A DNA stretch of 64,000 bases from an uncultured Bacteroidales bacterium (GTDB lineage: Bacteria; Bacteroidota; Bacteroidia; Bacteroidales; UBA932). Numbering within the stretch: position 1 is the first letter of the stretch; each line of letters opens with the position of its first letter. Position numbers and translations under genes: made by a program. The DNA lies in assembly GCA_905235085.1 (NCBI GenBank), contig CAJOKD010000008.1, positions 50,682 to 114,681 on the forward strand, read 5' to 3'. This document shows, one piece after another, positions 37,845 through 46,824 of the stretch. A model generated the notes under the pieces. That model was not told where the DNA came from. It saw only the letters and a program-made list of their open reading frames with translations, and did not search any database.

Positions 37845-38948
37845 TCAGGCACTTCTATCAATTTTCATACCCAGTACAGCCCACCTGATGAATGGAATGC
37901 GCCGGAGTATTTCGTATATGAGCGGTGACAGAGTGAATACGGCAACCGTAAGGATAGCATACATTGCAAACGGAGGAAGCTGTGTGTATGTCTTCATCAT
38001 ATACCCTATGCTTGCAATTACAAGATAATGAACTATATAAAGCCCATAACTTGAACGTGTCATATAGCCTGCGAAGGTTCCTGTCCGGTCGAACTTTGCC
38101 TGGAACAGGCCTATCAAACCAAGGCAGGCAAGCCATCCGTACAGGGAGTTGAGCGGACTGCCAAGATAGCTTGGGGAAGTGTTGTCCTGCCCGAAAGTCG
38201 TGCCGATGAGAATGCCTCCGGAAACTATCGCGCAGGCAAGGAGAGGAATCCAGGCTTCCTTCAGCTTTTCCTGAACCCGGTCGTGCGAAAAGACAAAGTA
38301 ACCGAGCAGGAAAGGAACCAGATAGAAAAGCGGCTTGTACAGATTCAGGAGTCCGTCCAGGCTATCGGGTCTGGGATTCTTGATAAGCGTCTGTTCTCCC
38401 GCCCATAATAGGTTCCCCAGCAGGATCAGGACGACGATTCCGGCGTTCCCGCACCAATCCCGGAACCTGTCATTGCGGTCCAGTGCGCGCACGATCAGCA
38501 GAACGATACAAAGCAGCCACAGCAGTTGTATGAACCAGAGAGGCCCCGTTCCGCTGACCGCACACATAAGATATCTTCCTACTCCTGTAACATTGTCAAA
38601 AGCTCCCTCCCTGGCTGCGACGACAGTATTGAAATAGCCTGTCATCCAATGGTATACGAGTAGACCGACCGTTCCGGGTACGAGGAGCTTGCGTGTACGT
38701 GCCCTGAACCATTCCCTGGCCGAGCGCTTCTCGAGTGCATAGCGTGCGCTTATTCCGGCGAGGAGGAAAAGCAGGGGCATAAACCACGGGTAGAGGATAT
38801 ACATTACCACATCCTGGTATTGCGGGCCGTCTCCGAACCCTCCTATGCCGCCGAATACTCCTTTGTTGTTGAAGAAATAGATGACGTGGTAGAACAGAAC
38901 CAGGAGTACGGTCACCCAGCGTAGGTTGTCAATCCAGTGTTTCCTCAT
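37845..38948 (-). CDS. Acyltransferase-3 family membrane protein
   Basis: MRKHWIDNLRWVTVLLVLFYHVIYFFNNKGVFGGIG...; YGLYIVHYLVIASIGY; polytopic. Confidence 0.87.
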   Translation of the reverse strand: MRKHWIDNLRWVTVLLVLFYHVIYFFNNKGVFGGIGGFGDGPQYQDVVMYILYPWFMPLLFLLAGISARYALEKRSAREWFRARTRKLLVPGTVGLLVYHWMTGYFNTVVAAREGAFDNVTGVGRYLMCAVSGTGPLWFIQLLWLLCIVLLIVRALDRNDRFRDWCGNAGIVVLILLGNLLWAGEQTLIKNPRPDSLDGLLNLYKPLFYLVPFLLGYFVFSHDRVQEKLKEAWIPLLACAIVSGGILIGTTFGQDNTSPSYLGSPLNSLYGWLACLGLIGLFQAKFDRTGTFAGYMTRSSYGLYIVHYLVIASIGYMMKTYTQLPPFAMYAILTVAVFTLSPLIYEILRRIPFIRWAVLGMKIDRSA

Positions 38949-39154
38949 TTTGTCAGGCCCTCCATAGCCTGGTCGACCGCACTTTGGAATATCTCTGTCT
39001 TCAGCATCGCCATACCGCGTTGGTCACCCAGTACGATCAGTGCGTCGCCCGGCTTGATGTCATATACCTTGCGGGCATCGCGGGGAATGACGATCTGCCC
39101 TTTTTCTCCGACTTTCACAACGCCGAAGATGTACTTTCCCTCCTGTTCGTGCAT
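38945..39154 (-). CDS. AbrB/SpoVT-family DNA-binding protein
   Basis: FGVVKVGEKGQIVIPRDARKVYDIKPGDALIVLGDQRGMAMLKTEIF; overlaps the acyltransferase start by 4 nt. Confidence 0.9.
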   Translation of the reverse strand: MHEQEGKYIFGVVKVGEKGQIVIPRDARKVYDIKPGDALIVLGDQRGMAMLKTEIFQSAVDQAMEGLTK

Positions 39155-39234
39155 TTTCGTATAACTTGTAAGAAATTTCCTACTAATATAACATTATTTG
39201 TTGCATATTTGCAAATGATATTGCCGTTCGAACG

Positions 39235-39795
39235 ATGGAAGTTACCAATCTGCTTGATATACATACCAGGAAAGACCTTTACGATTGGTTCCTGGCGAAT
39301 CACGACAAGGTGAGTGATTTCTGGATACGTGTGAACCGCGCCGAGGCTGATTATCCAGGAGTTATCCGATATGCGGATGCAGTGGAAGTCGCGCTTTGCT
39401 TCGGCTGGATCGACAGTACGATGAAACGCATAGATGATGGCAAAGCCATCCAGCACTTCACTCTGCGCAGGAAGGGAAGCAACTGGTGCGAGCAGAATCT
39501 GGTGCGCTGTCGGCGCCTGGTAGCATCGGGAGATATGACCCCGGCCGGGCTGAAAGTGATTCCGGACTTGGATCCGGCTCACTTCGTCTTCGAGGATTGG
39601 GTGCTGGATGCCATCAGGGCTGATGACACCGCTTGGAAGCATTTCCTTTCATTTCCGGAGAATTACCGGCGCATAAAAGTAGACCGCATACAACACTATC
39701 AGCACACCGGCCGTCCTGAATATGCGGCTAAAGCATTGCAGAAGTTCATACGCGACTGCCACGAAGGCAGGATGCAGAACGGATGGAGCGATTGA
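39235..39795 (+). CDS. YdeI/OmpD-associated family protein
   Basis: LYDWFLANHDKVSDFWIRVNRA...AVEVALCFGWIDSTMKRIDDGKAIQHFTLRRKGSNWCEQNLVRC. Confidence 0.87.
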   Translation: MEVTNLLDIHTRKDLYDWFLANHDKVSDFWIRVNRAEADYPGVIRYADAVEVALCFGWIDSTMKRIDDGKAIQHFTLRRKGSNWCEQNLVRCRRLVASGDMTPAGLKVIPDLDPAHFVFEDWVLDAIRADDTAWKHFLSFPENYRRIKVDRIQHYQHTGRPEYAAKALQKFIRDCHEGRMQNGWSD

Positions 39796-39800
39796 ATGAC

Positions 39801-40433
39801 TTACCTGTTGTCTATTATCTTCGCACTCGGGAACTCGGCGGCGTCGAACGTGACGCTGGACTCAGGTACCCCAAGGGTGTAGTTCTCGATCCTGACTGAG
39901 ATGACCGAACGCTTGGAACTGATGCAGATAGGGAGGTAGGTGGCCTTTGAAACTATCAGTTCCATCTTCTTCGGATCGTCCTTATCCTTGTTGTCCCTTG
40001 CCTTCTTGCACACTATGTACCAAGCATCCGGAGTTTCCTTGATGAGCTTGAGCTTGTAGCCCTTCACAATGCCGTCAGGTATTCCATAATCGGTATCATT
40101 GTTTTCCGTGGTAGGCGACTCCTTGGCCGTAATGGTAACCTCTTCGGTCGAGCTGTCGTATTCCCATTTGGTCGTAGGATCGCTCCAGTTGATCGTAGTC
40201 TTGTCCATGCCGACAATGGTGCTCCTCATCTTTTTCTCATTGATCAGGTTGTGGGCGGTGACGGTCCCGATGATAGGCATCTTGATGCTCAGGTCCATAG
40301 CGAAACCTTCAGTATCGCCTTTCTGCATTTCGGTCGACATCTTCTGTACGATTTCTTCAGGAGTCTGGGCGGATAGGATTGTCCCGGCGATAAGGCTGGC
40401 TGCTAAAGCCATCACGACGTGCTTTACGTTCAT
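39801..40433 (-). CDS. LolA-like outer-membrane lipoprotein carrier family protein
   Basis: Signal peptide; KKMRSTIVGMDKTTINWSDPTTKWEYDSSTEEVTI; C-term ...VTFDAAEFPSAKIIDNR. Confidence 0.65.
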   Translation of the reverse strand: MNVKHVVMALAASLIAGTILSAQTPEEIVQKMSTEMQKGDTEGFAMDLSIKMPIIGTVTAHNLINEKKMRSTIVGMDKTTINWSDPTTKWEYDSSTEEVTITAKESPTTENNDTDYGIPDGIVKGYKLKLIKETPDAWYIVCKKARDNKDKDDPKKMELIVSKATYLPICISSKRSVISVRIENYTLGVPESSVTFDAAEFPSAKIIDNR

Positions 40434-40455
40434 AGTGAATTGATAATGATGAGGG

Positions 40456-41085
40456 TTATTGTATTATTAATGGTTTCAGTTCAGCTTCGAATATGTCCTT
40501 GGCGACTATCCTGTAATGAGGATGGTATGCGGCCCTGAAAGCACTGCTGTGGTGAATGATCGGAGTGCCTGCGACAATCAGCGAGTCAAGTATCCTGAGG
40601 TCTTCTTCAGCTCCGGGAATATCCCCGAAGTCCTTGCGGATGACTCTTGAAACGCTTTTCCACTTGGCGGCCCATTCGTCCAGGCTGACTTTCCTCCCCG
40701 TATTTGCACTCCTGATGAAAGCATCCAGAAGGACGTCATCGCCGACCAGTCCGTCCAGGACAGTCGAAAGATCTACGCGGACATAGTTCCCTTTGTCTCC
40801 TACGGGATAGAACGATCTTCCGGGCGCCTCATACCTCAGGCTGTCCAGATCCTCGCGGTAGGTCGAAAGCTCCGATTCGAGGTAGTTTCTGGCCGATTCT
40901 GGATCCTGTATGAGATGCTCGGGGCCGAGATTGTCCTGGCAGAAGCTTTTGTAGATGTCCTGCACCGTAGATTCAGGATAGTCCGCAAGCTGCTGCCTGA
41001 TGGCTTTCTCGGCAGCGTTGTCCCGGCAGCCGAAGAGGATGAGCAATGGAAATATGAGGATGCTGAATATCGAGGATTTCTTCAT
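40456..41085 (-). CDS. Conserved hypothetical lipoprotein
   Basis: Lipobox LILFGCRD; LADYPESTVQDIYKSFCQDNLGPEHLIQDPESARNYLESEL. Confidence 0.65.
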   Translation of the reverse strand: MKKSSIFSILIFPLLILFGCRDNAAEKAIRQQLADYPESTVQDIYKSFCQDNLGPEHLIQDPESARNYLESELSTYREDLDSLRYEAPGRSFYPVGDKGNYVRVDLSTVLDGLVGDDVLLDAFIRSANTGRKVSLDEWAAKWKSVSRVIRKDFGDIPGAEEDLRILDSLIVAGTPIIHHSSAFRAAYHPHYRIVAKDIFEAELKPLIIQ

Positions 41086-41179
41086 AGGGATCGGTCATTA
41101 TGCATTCCAGTGAACAAATTTACTGATTTTGTCCTTTACTTGCAATTGATGAAGCAGATGGTCTCAGAGTGAATATGGC

Positions 41180-41542
41180 TTGGATTATTCTGAAATATTG
41201 ATTAAAAATGAATCCAACATACCAGAATGCCAGGAACAAAATACCTTGGGAGATTATCGCCAGAAGTCATTGTGGGGGAACAACCTCATTTTCTGCTGCC
41301 TGGCAGGCGTGCTGTGGTACAGCCAATTCTTCGGGCTCAGCCTCGGAAAGGGGTTCCTCACCAATTATCCTGTCCTCATCACATTCAGCTGGTGCATACT
41401 GATGTCACTGAATGTGGTATTTTCCAATGTCTGGGGAATTATCCTGAAGGAGTGGAAGGGAGTCTCCCGGAAAACCATCACGGTTTTGTTGATCGGTATA
41501 GCAGTACTGATAATCAGCACTTTCCTTCCGCAGCTAATATGA
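41180..41542 (+). pseudogene. C-terminal remnant of an L-rhamnose/H+ symporter (RhaT-like)
   Basis: NNLIFCCLAGVLWYSQFFGLSLGKGFLTN...VVFSNVWGIILKEWKGVSRKTITVLLIGIAVLIIST matches the expected RhaT C-terminus; N-terminal about two thirds absent. Confidence 0.7.
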
Positions 41543-41560
41543 GATCAGCCGTCGTCGTCC

Positions 41561-42007
41561 TTATTGTTTTTCGCTTAAAGTCTTGATGATATCGTCCAGC
41601 ATCCGGAACAGGTCCTGGGCATTGTCACGTGTCACGCTGTCGCATATGACAGCACTGCCGACGGTAGAAGGGACATCCGCGAGTTTCTTGCGAAGACCGG
41701 CTCCCTTTTTCGTCAGCGAGACGATCATCTGGCGAGCATCGGTTTCTCCCTTCTTCCGCGTCAGGATACCTTCTTTTTCCATCCGCTGGAGGAGGGGAGT
41801 GACCGTGTTGGTTTCCAGATGCAACCGCTTGGCAATGTCATTTACCGGCTGGGCATCCTTCTCCCACAGGACCAGCAATACCAGGTATTGCGGGTAAGTT
41901 ATTCCTTGCTCGGAAAGCAGGGGATGATAAGCCTGTGTGAGAAGGCGCGAAGCGGTATAGAGCCTGAAACAAAGCTGGTTGTCCAGTTTGAATTCGTCAG
42001 GGATCAT
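41561..42007 (-). CDS. MarR-family transcriptional regulator (OhrR-like)
   Basis: LSEQGITYPQYLVLLVLWEKDAQPVNDIAKRLHLETNTVTPLLQRMEKEGILTRKKGETDARQMIVSLTKKG. Confidence 0.92.
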   Translation of the reverse strand: MIPDEFKLDNQLCFRLYTASRLLTQAYHPLLSEQGITYPQYLVLLVLWEKDAQPVNDIAKRLHLETNTVTPLLQRMEKEGILTRKKGETDARQMIVSLTKKGAGLRKKLADVPSTVGSAVICDSVTRDNAQDLFRMLDDIIKTLSEKQ

Positions 42008-42546
42008 ATCATTTCCTTGATCGCCGGTTCGATGTCTTCCGGTGTTGTAGTCGGAGCAAAGCGCTTGACGACAGATCCATCGCGGTTGATGAGGAACTTG
42101 GTGAAGTTCCAGAGGATATCGCTGTCTTTTTCGACGCTCTTGCTGATGCCTTTGAGCAGTTTCCTCGTAGCCTTGGCCTTCAGACCGGAGTATTCCTCGT
42201 CAGGTGCCTGCGACTTCAAGTATTCGAAAACAGGTTCCGCATTTGGACCGTTGACGTCTGTCTTCGCCATAAGCGGGAAAGTGACTCCGTGGTTGATGCG
42301 GCAGAACTCTTCGATCTCCTCATTGGAACCCGGTTCCTGTCCGGCGAACTGGTCGCACGGGAAACCGACAATCACGAGTCCGTTGTCCTTATATTTCTGA
42401 TACAGGGCCTCCAGGCCGTCGTACTGAGGGGTGAACCCACATTTGGAAGCGGTGTTCACGACCATCAGGACCTTGCCTTCGAACTGTGCGAAGTCGACGG
42501 TTGCGCCCTTGTTGCTCAGCGTTTTAAAATCGTATATCTTAGCCAT
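42004..42546 (-). CDS. Glutathione peroxidase family protein
   Basis: VLMVVNTASKCGFTPQYDGLEALYQKYKDNGLVIVGFPCDQFAGQEPGSNEEI. Confidence 0.94.
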   Translation of the reverse strand: MAKIYDFKTLSNKGATVDFAQFEGKVLMVVNTASKCGFTPQYDGLEALYQKYKDNGLVIVGFPCDQFAGQEPGSNEEIEEFCRINHGVTFPLMAKTDVNGPNAEPVFEYLKSQAPDEEYSGLKAKATRKLLKGISKSVEKDSDILWNFTKFLINRDGSVVKRFAPTTTPEDIEPAIKEMI

Positions 42547-42558
42547 AGTAGATCGATA

Positions 42559-43014
42559 TTAAAGCTGTTTGGTAAGCCAGAGCTGAAGACCTATCTTCTC
42601 GATGAGATCCAGCTGAGTCTCGCTCCAAAGCATATCTTCTTCCTCGTCAAGTGCATATGCCTTGAGAATATCGTAAGTCTTGAAGTCATCCTGGAGAGAG
42701 AGAACCAGCTGCTGGAGGATCGGAACCTGCTCGTGGGATACAGCAAGGTCGGCCTTGATATATTTGACTGGATCTGTAGTGACTGGCATAGCCGGTGCGG
42801 TTTCAACCTTTGGAGTTCCACCGAGATCCAGGATACGCTCGATGAACTTGTCGACCCAACCCATCTCTTCTGCAGCGTGCTCTTCATATTTGCTGCCGAG
42901 AGCAGTGAAGCCCTGGTCTGCAAAAATCTTACCTTCTACCTTGTGCTGGAGTGACTGAGCGGCGAGGCCGGTTGCATATGCCTGAAGGGCCGCGATTGAT
43001 TTCTGTTTGTCCAT
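42559..43014 (-). CDS. Ferritin-like / bacterioferritin-like protein
   Basis: LQAYATGLAAQSLQHKVEGKIFADQGFTALGSKYEEHAAEEMGWVDKFIERILDLGGTPKVE. Confidence 0.85.
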   Translation of the reverse strand: MDKQKSIAALQAYATGLAAQSLQHKVEGKIFADQGFTALGSKYEEHAAEEMGWVDKFIERILDLGGTPKVETAPAMPVTTDPVKYIKADLAVSHEQVPILQQLVLSLQDDFKTYDILKAYALDEEEDMLWSETQLDLIEKIGLQLWLTKQL

Positions 43015-43042
43015 AATAATTGTTGTTTTATCGTTTATTTAT

Positions 43043-43092
43043 ATCGTTCACGATGCAAATATACGACTAAAAATTAATATCGCAAGCGATAT
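43043..43092 (-). promoter_or_regulatory. Promoter and candidate MarR-type operators of the ferritin-like/GPx/MarR operon
   Basis: Minus strand: palindrome atatcgcTTGcgatat overlaps TTG -33, 19-nt spacer, TATATTTG -7 box, then palindrome ATCGTgaACGAT. Confidence 0.6.
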
Positions 43093-43138
43093 ATCGAAAA
43101 AATTTTGAAAAAATTAGCAAATAGTCTGATACAGGCGA

Positions 43139-43690
43139 TTACTTCAGGCTTTCCACCCACTCTTGGATATCTTCCTGAGAGGCACTGTTGAGAGTTTTTC
43201 CAGCCTTCCAGTCGATATCCGGATATGCTTCCTTGAATTCGGCATTGGCTTTCTCTATACTGCTTCCCCCGGAAGTAGCAAAGAATATGACTGTCTTCCC
43301 ACTAAATCCGTAAGCCTCTATGAAAGTATTGATGATCGTCGGTGCAGTATACCACCACACAGGGAAGCCGATATAGATGACGTCGTAGCCGTCAGCCTCG
43401 TCGAGGTCCTTGACGATTGCAGGACGGGAACTGCGGTCCTGCATCTCGACGCTGCTGCGTGAGGTCTTTAAGGTCCAGTCCAGATCTTCGGAAGTGTATT
43501 TGACTTCCGGCTTGATTTCATACAATGTCCCGCTGGTAACGGCAGCCAGGTCCTTTGCTACCGCCTCAGTGGTGCCGGTAGCTGAAAAATACGCTACAAG
43601 TGTTTTCATATCTTCCGTGCTTTTGTTCTTTTGCCCGCAGGCAGTCAATGTCGATGCCAGGATGGCAATCGCGAGAAGGAAACGTTTCAT
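43139..43690 (-). CDS. Secreted/lipoprotein flavodoxin
   Basis: TLVAYFSATGTTEAVAKDLAAVTSGTLYEIKP...YDVIYIGFPVWWYTAPTIINTFIEAYGFSGKTVIFFATSGGSS. Confidence 0.9.
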   Translation of the reverse strand: MKRFLLAIAILASTLTACGQKNKSTEDMKTLVAYFSATGTTEAVAKDLAAVTSGTLYEIKPEVKYTSEDLDWTLKTSRSSVEMQDRSSRPAIVKDLDEADGYDVIYIGFPVWWYTAPTIINTFIEAYGFSGKTVIFFATSGGSSIEKANAEFKEAYPDIDWKAGKTLNSASQEDIQEWVESLK

Positions 43691-43733
43691 GATACCGACA
43701 ATTGATAATTATAATAATATATTGGTTTCACAG

Positions 43734-44627
43734 CTATTTTTCGAGGAATTCCGAAGGAGTGAGGCCGGTCATCTTCTTGAAGAGCCGGCTGAAATGATGC
43801 GGATATTCGAAGCCCAGCATATGCGCGGCCTCGTTGATGTTCTGACCGTTCATCAGCAGGTTCTTCCCGCGTTCGACTACGAAGGAGTGGATGTAGGCTA
43901 TGGCCGTGCTCCCGGTCGCCCTGTGGATTACATCTCCGAGATAACGGGGGGAATAAGCCATCTGGGCTGCGCAGTACTTGACAGACGGAACGCCGAGTTC
44001 GAGCTGTCGTCCATCCAGATAGTATTCCCGAAGCAGATTGTGGAAACGCTTGAGGAGGTCCGGTGAATCCGTATCATCTTTAGAAAGTTGCCTGAGGTAG
44101 ATCCGGTAACAATACTCGAGGATCAGGCGGATGTATCCGAGGATGACGGAACGCAGGGAAGGGGAATCTGTGTTTTCCTGCATTTCGTGACGCAGCTGCG
44201 ACAGCAGTTGGGTGATCCTGCTCCATTCGGAAGGCTCCATCTTCAAGGTTTCGGTTGAAAAGTACGAGAAGAACCGGTACTCCTTCATCCGGGCTTCCAG
44301 GTCGGTGCCGTGAAGCAATTCCGGAGAAAACAGCAAGGCCCAGCCGCTGATGTGGATTTCTTCTCCATCATCTTCTCTCCCTCCGATCTGGCCCGGTTCT
44401 ACGGCGATTATGGAGCCGTCAGCCGCATCGAACATCTTCATCCCATAGGTGAGGTTCTTTGGAAAATTCTTCTGGATGAAAAGACCATATACGCCGTAGC
44501 GGTTCAGGCTGGAGTGTATAGGTGACACTTCATCATAATGGATGATGCTCACCAGCGGATGTAGCACAGGGGCATTCAGGAAGCGGGCATAGACATTTGG
44601 ATCCGAAAGTTTCAGGATGTTCTTCAT
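43734..44627 (-). CDS. AraC-family transcriptional regulator
   Basis: C-terminal HTH CAAQMAYSPRYLGDVIHRATGSTAIAYIHSFVVERGKNLLMNGQNINEAAHMLGFEYPHHFSRLFKKMTGLTPSEF. Confidence 0.92.
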   Translation of the reverse strand: MKNILKLSDPNVYARFLNAPVLHPLVSIIHYDEVSPIHSSLNRYGVYGLFIQKNFPKNLTYGMKMFDAADGSIIAVEPGQIGGREDDGEEIHISGWALLFSPELLHGTDLEARMKEYRFFSYFSTETLKMEPSEWSRITQLLSQLRHEMQENTDSPSLRSVILGYIRLILEYCYRIYLRQLSKDDTDSPDLLKRFHNLLREYYLDGRQLELGVPSVKYCAAQMAYSPRYLGDVIHRATGSTAIAYIHSFVVERGKNLLMNGQNINEAAHMLGFEYPHHFSRLFKKMTGLTPSEFLEK

Positions 44628-44752
44628 TTCGCTAGTAAAGGTATATAATTAGCGTCAAAATACAAAATATATGCGTTATTGGTAGATAATCAGCGAAAAT
44701 CGGTTATATTCTGAGCGGCGAATCACTTAATTTTGCAAAAAAGATTGGAACA

Positions 44753-45799
44753 ATGAAACGCATCTTCTCCATACTTATCGCCGCACAGCTTGTCTTATCG
44801 TGCGAAACAAATACAAACAAGGATATGAAATCACTGAACATTACCCAGGAGTGGGACAAGACCTTCCCGAAATCCGAACTGGTCGATCACTCCAAAGTCA
44901 CTTTCCACAACCGCTACGGTATAGAACTGGCAGCGGATATGTATATTCCGAAGAATGCAGAAGGAAAGCTTCCGGCAATAGCTGTCAGCGGTCCTTTCGG
45001 CGCAGTAAAGGAGCAGTCCAGCGGCCTCTATGCGCAGCATATGGCTGAGCGCGGTTTCCTGACAATAGCCTTCGACCCGTCCTACACCGGAGAATCAGGC
45101 GGAGAACCACGCAGGATGGCTTCCCCGGACATCAACACGGAGGACTTTCTCGCTGCGGTAGATTTCCTTTCCACTTATGACCTGGTAGATCCTGAGCGCA
45201 TCGGTATAATCGGCATCTGCGGTTTCGGCGGAATGGCCGTCAATGCCGCAGCCCTCGATCCCCGCATCAAGGCTACCGTTGCATCCACGATGTACGATAT
45301 GAGCAAGGTGAATGTCGAAGGGTATTTCGCCAGCGAAGACACTCCCGCACAGAGGATGGAGAAACGCCGTGCCCTGGCCGCGCAGCGCACTGAGGACTAC
45401 AAATCAGGCACTTACAAGCGCGCGGGTGGCGTAGTCGATCCTCTGCCTGAGGACGCTCCCTGGTTCGTGAAGGATTATTACGCATATTACAAGACACCTC
45501 GCGGGTATCACAAGCGCAGCGGCAACTCCAATGATGGCTGGAATGTCATAGGCTGCCAGAGTTTCCTGAACCAGCCGTTGCTGGCCTGGGCCGGTGAGAT
45601 AGAGAATCCGGTATTGCTTATCCATGGTGAAAAGGCGCACAGCCGCTATTTCAGCGAATATGCATATAGCCTTATGAGCGGGGACAACAAGGAATTGATG
45701 ATAATCCCGGGCGCTTCACACGTGGACCTCTACGACGACGAAGCCGGTGTGATCCCTTACGACAAGATCGAGTCATTCTTCAAAACGAACCTGAAATGA
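44753..45799 (+). CDS. Alpha/beta hydrolase (dienelactone-hydrolase-like), lipoprotein
   Basis: Lipobox LVLSCET; GFLTIAFDPSYTGESGGEPR; IGIIGICGFGGMAVNAAALDPRIKATV; LLIHGEKAHSRYF. Confidence 0.87.
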   Translation: MKRIFSILIAAQLVLSCETNTNKDMKSLNITQEWDKTFPKSELVDHSKVTFHNRYGIELAADMYIPKNAEGKLPAIAVSGPFGAVKEQSSGLYAQHMAERGFLTIAFDPSYTGESGGEPRRMASPDINTEDFLAAVDFLSTYDLVDPERIGIIGICGFGGMAVNAAALDPRIKATVASTMYDMSKVNVEGYFASEDTPAQRMEKRRALAAQRTEDYKSGTYKRAGGVVDPLPEDAPWFVKDYYAYYKTPRGYHKRSGNSNDGWNVIGCQSFLNQPLLAWAGEIENPVLLIHGEKAHSRYFSEYAYSLMSGDNKELMIIPGASHVDLYDDEAGVIPYDKIESFFKTNLK

Positions 45800-46824
45800 A
45801 GACATTGAATTCCGTTGCCGCGAGTCTTTTGGTTTTCATCTCCCTGACTTTCCTGCCGCTGGCATCCTGTTCGGCTGATCCTATCCCGGTCGATCCGGAA
45901 GAGAAGGAAGAGCAGGAGCAGGAACAAGAGAAGAAGGAAGAACCGGAAAAGACAGGGAGCAAGACCCTGCTCGTGTGGTATAGTTTTACAAACAATTCTA
46001 CAGCAATCGCCGCGGCACTCCGTTCTCACATCACGGCTGACGCTCTCGAAATCAAACCTGCTGCCGAAGGTCTCGACTATGCTGCAAACAATTATGCCAT
46101 AGGCAGTTCGCTTATAGATGCAATCCGTAGGAATCCTTCAGCAGCTTCTTCCTACCCTGAAATCAAGAAGGTGGAGGTGGAATTCGGCGAATATGACACC
46201 ATCATAATAGTGACCCCTCTATGGTGGAGCCAAATGGCGGCGCCTATGCAGAGCTTCCTCTTCAGATACGGCGGGAATATGGCTGGCAAGACCATCGGTC
46301 TGATAGTTACCAGCGCCAGCAGCGGCATATCGGGAGTCGTGCAGGATGCTAAGCGACTCATACCGCAAGGGAATTTCCTTGCCGAAAGCCTCTGGATACG
46401 CTCCGCCGAAGTCGGCAATGCACCCGAGCTCACATCTGCCTGGTACGACAGGCTGTTCAAGACCAATAATCAAAATACTTCTATGAAAGTGACCATTACA
46501 GCAGGCGGCAAAGCATTTACAGCAGATATCGATGATTCGGAGACAGGCAGGGCCTTTCTCGAAAAACTGCCGCTGACCCTTGATATGTCGGAACTGAACG
46601 GGAACGAGAAGTACTGCTACGGCTTGTCTCTGCCAAATAAAGACAGCCGCTTCGACAGTCTGGAAGCCGGAGACCTTATGCTCTACAGCGGCAATTGCAT
46701 AGTATTGTTCTATGGTGCGGCAGGTGGCTACAGCTACACCCGTATAGGCAAGATTGCCGATACATCCGGGCTTGCAAGTTCCTTGGGCAGTGGAAGTGTT
46801 TCTGTAAAGTTTGAAAGGCAATGA
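45796..46824 (+). CDS. Flavodoxin fused to cyclophilin-like domain, lipoprotein
   Basis: Lipobox LASCSAD; TLLVWYSFTNNSTAIAAAL...IIIVTPLWWSQMAAPMQSFLF; C-term VTITAGGKAFTADIDDSETGRAFLEKLPLTLDMSELNGNEKYCYG. Confidence 0.85.
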   Translation: MKTLNSVAASLLVFISLTFLPLASCSADPIPVDPEEKEEQEQEQEKKEEPEKTGSKTLLVWYSFTNNSTAIAAALRSHITADALEIKPAAEGLDYAANNYAIGSSLIDAIRRNPSAASSYPEIKKVEVEFGEYDTIIIVTPLWWSQMAAPMQSFLFRYGGNMAGKTIGLIVTSASSGISGVVQDAKRLIPQGNFLAESLWIRSAEVGNAPELTSAWYDRLFKTNNQNTSMKVTITAGGKAFTADIDDSETGRAFLEKLPLTLDMSELNGNEKYCYGLSLPNKDSRFDSLEAGDLMLYSGNCIVLFYGAAGGYSYTRIGKIADTSGLASSLGSGSVSVKFERQ

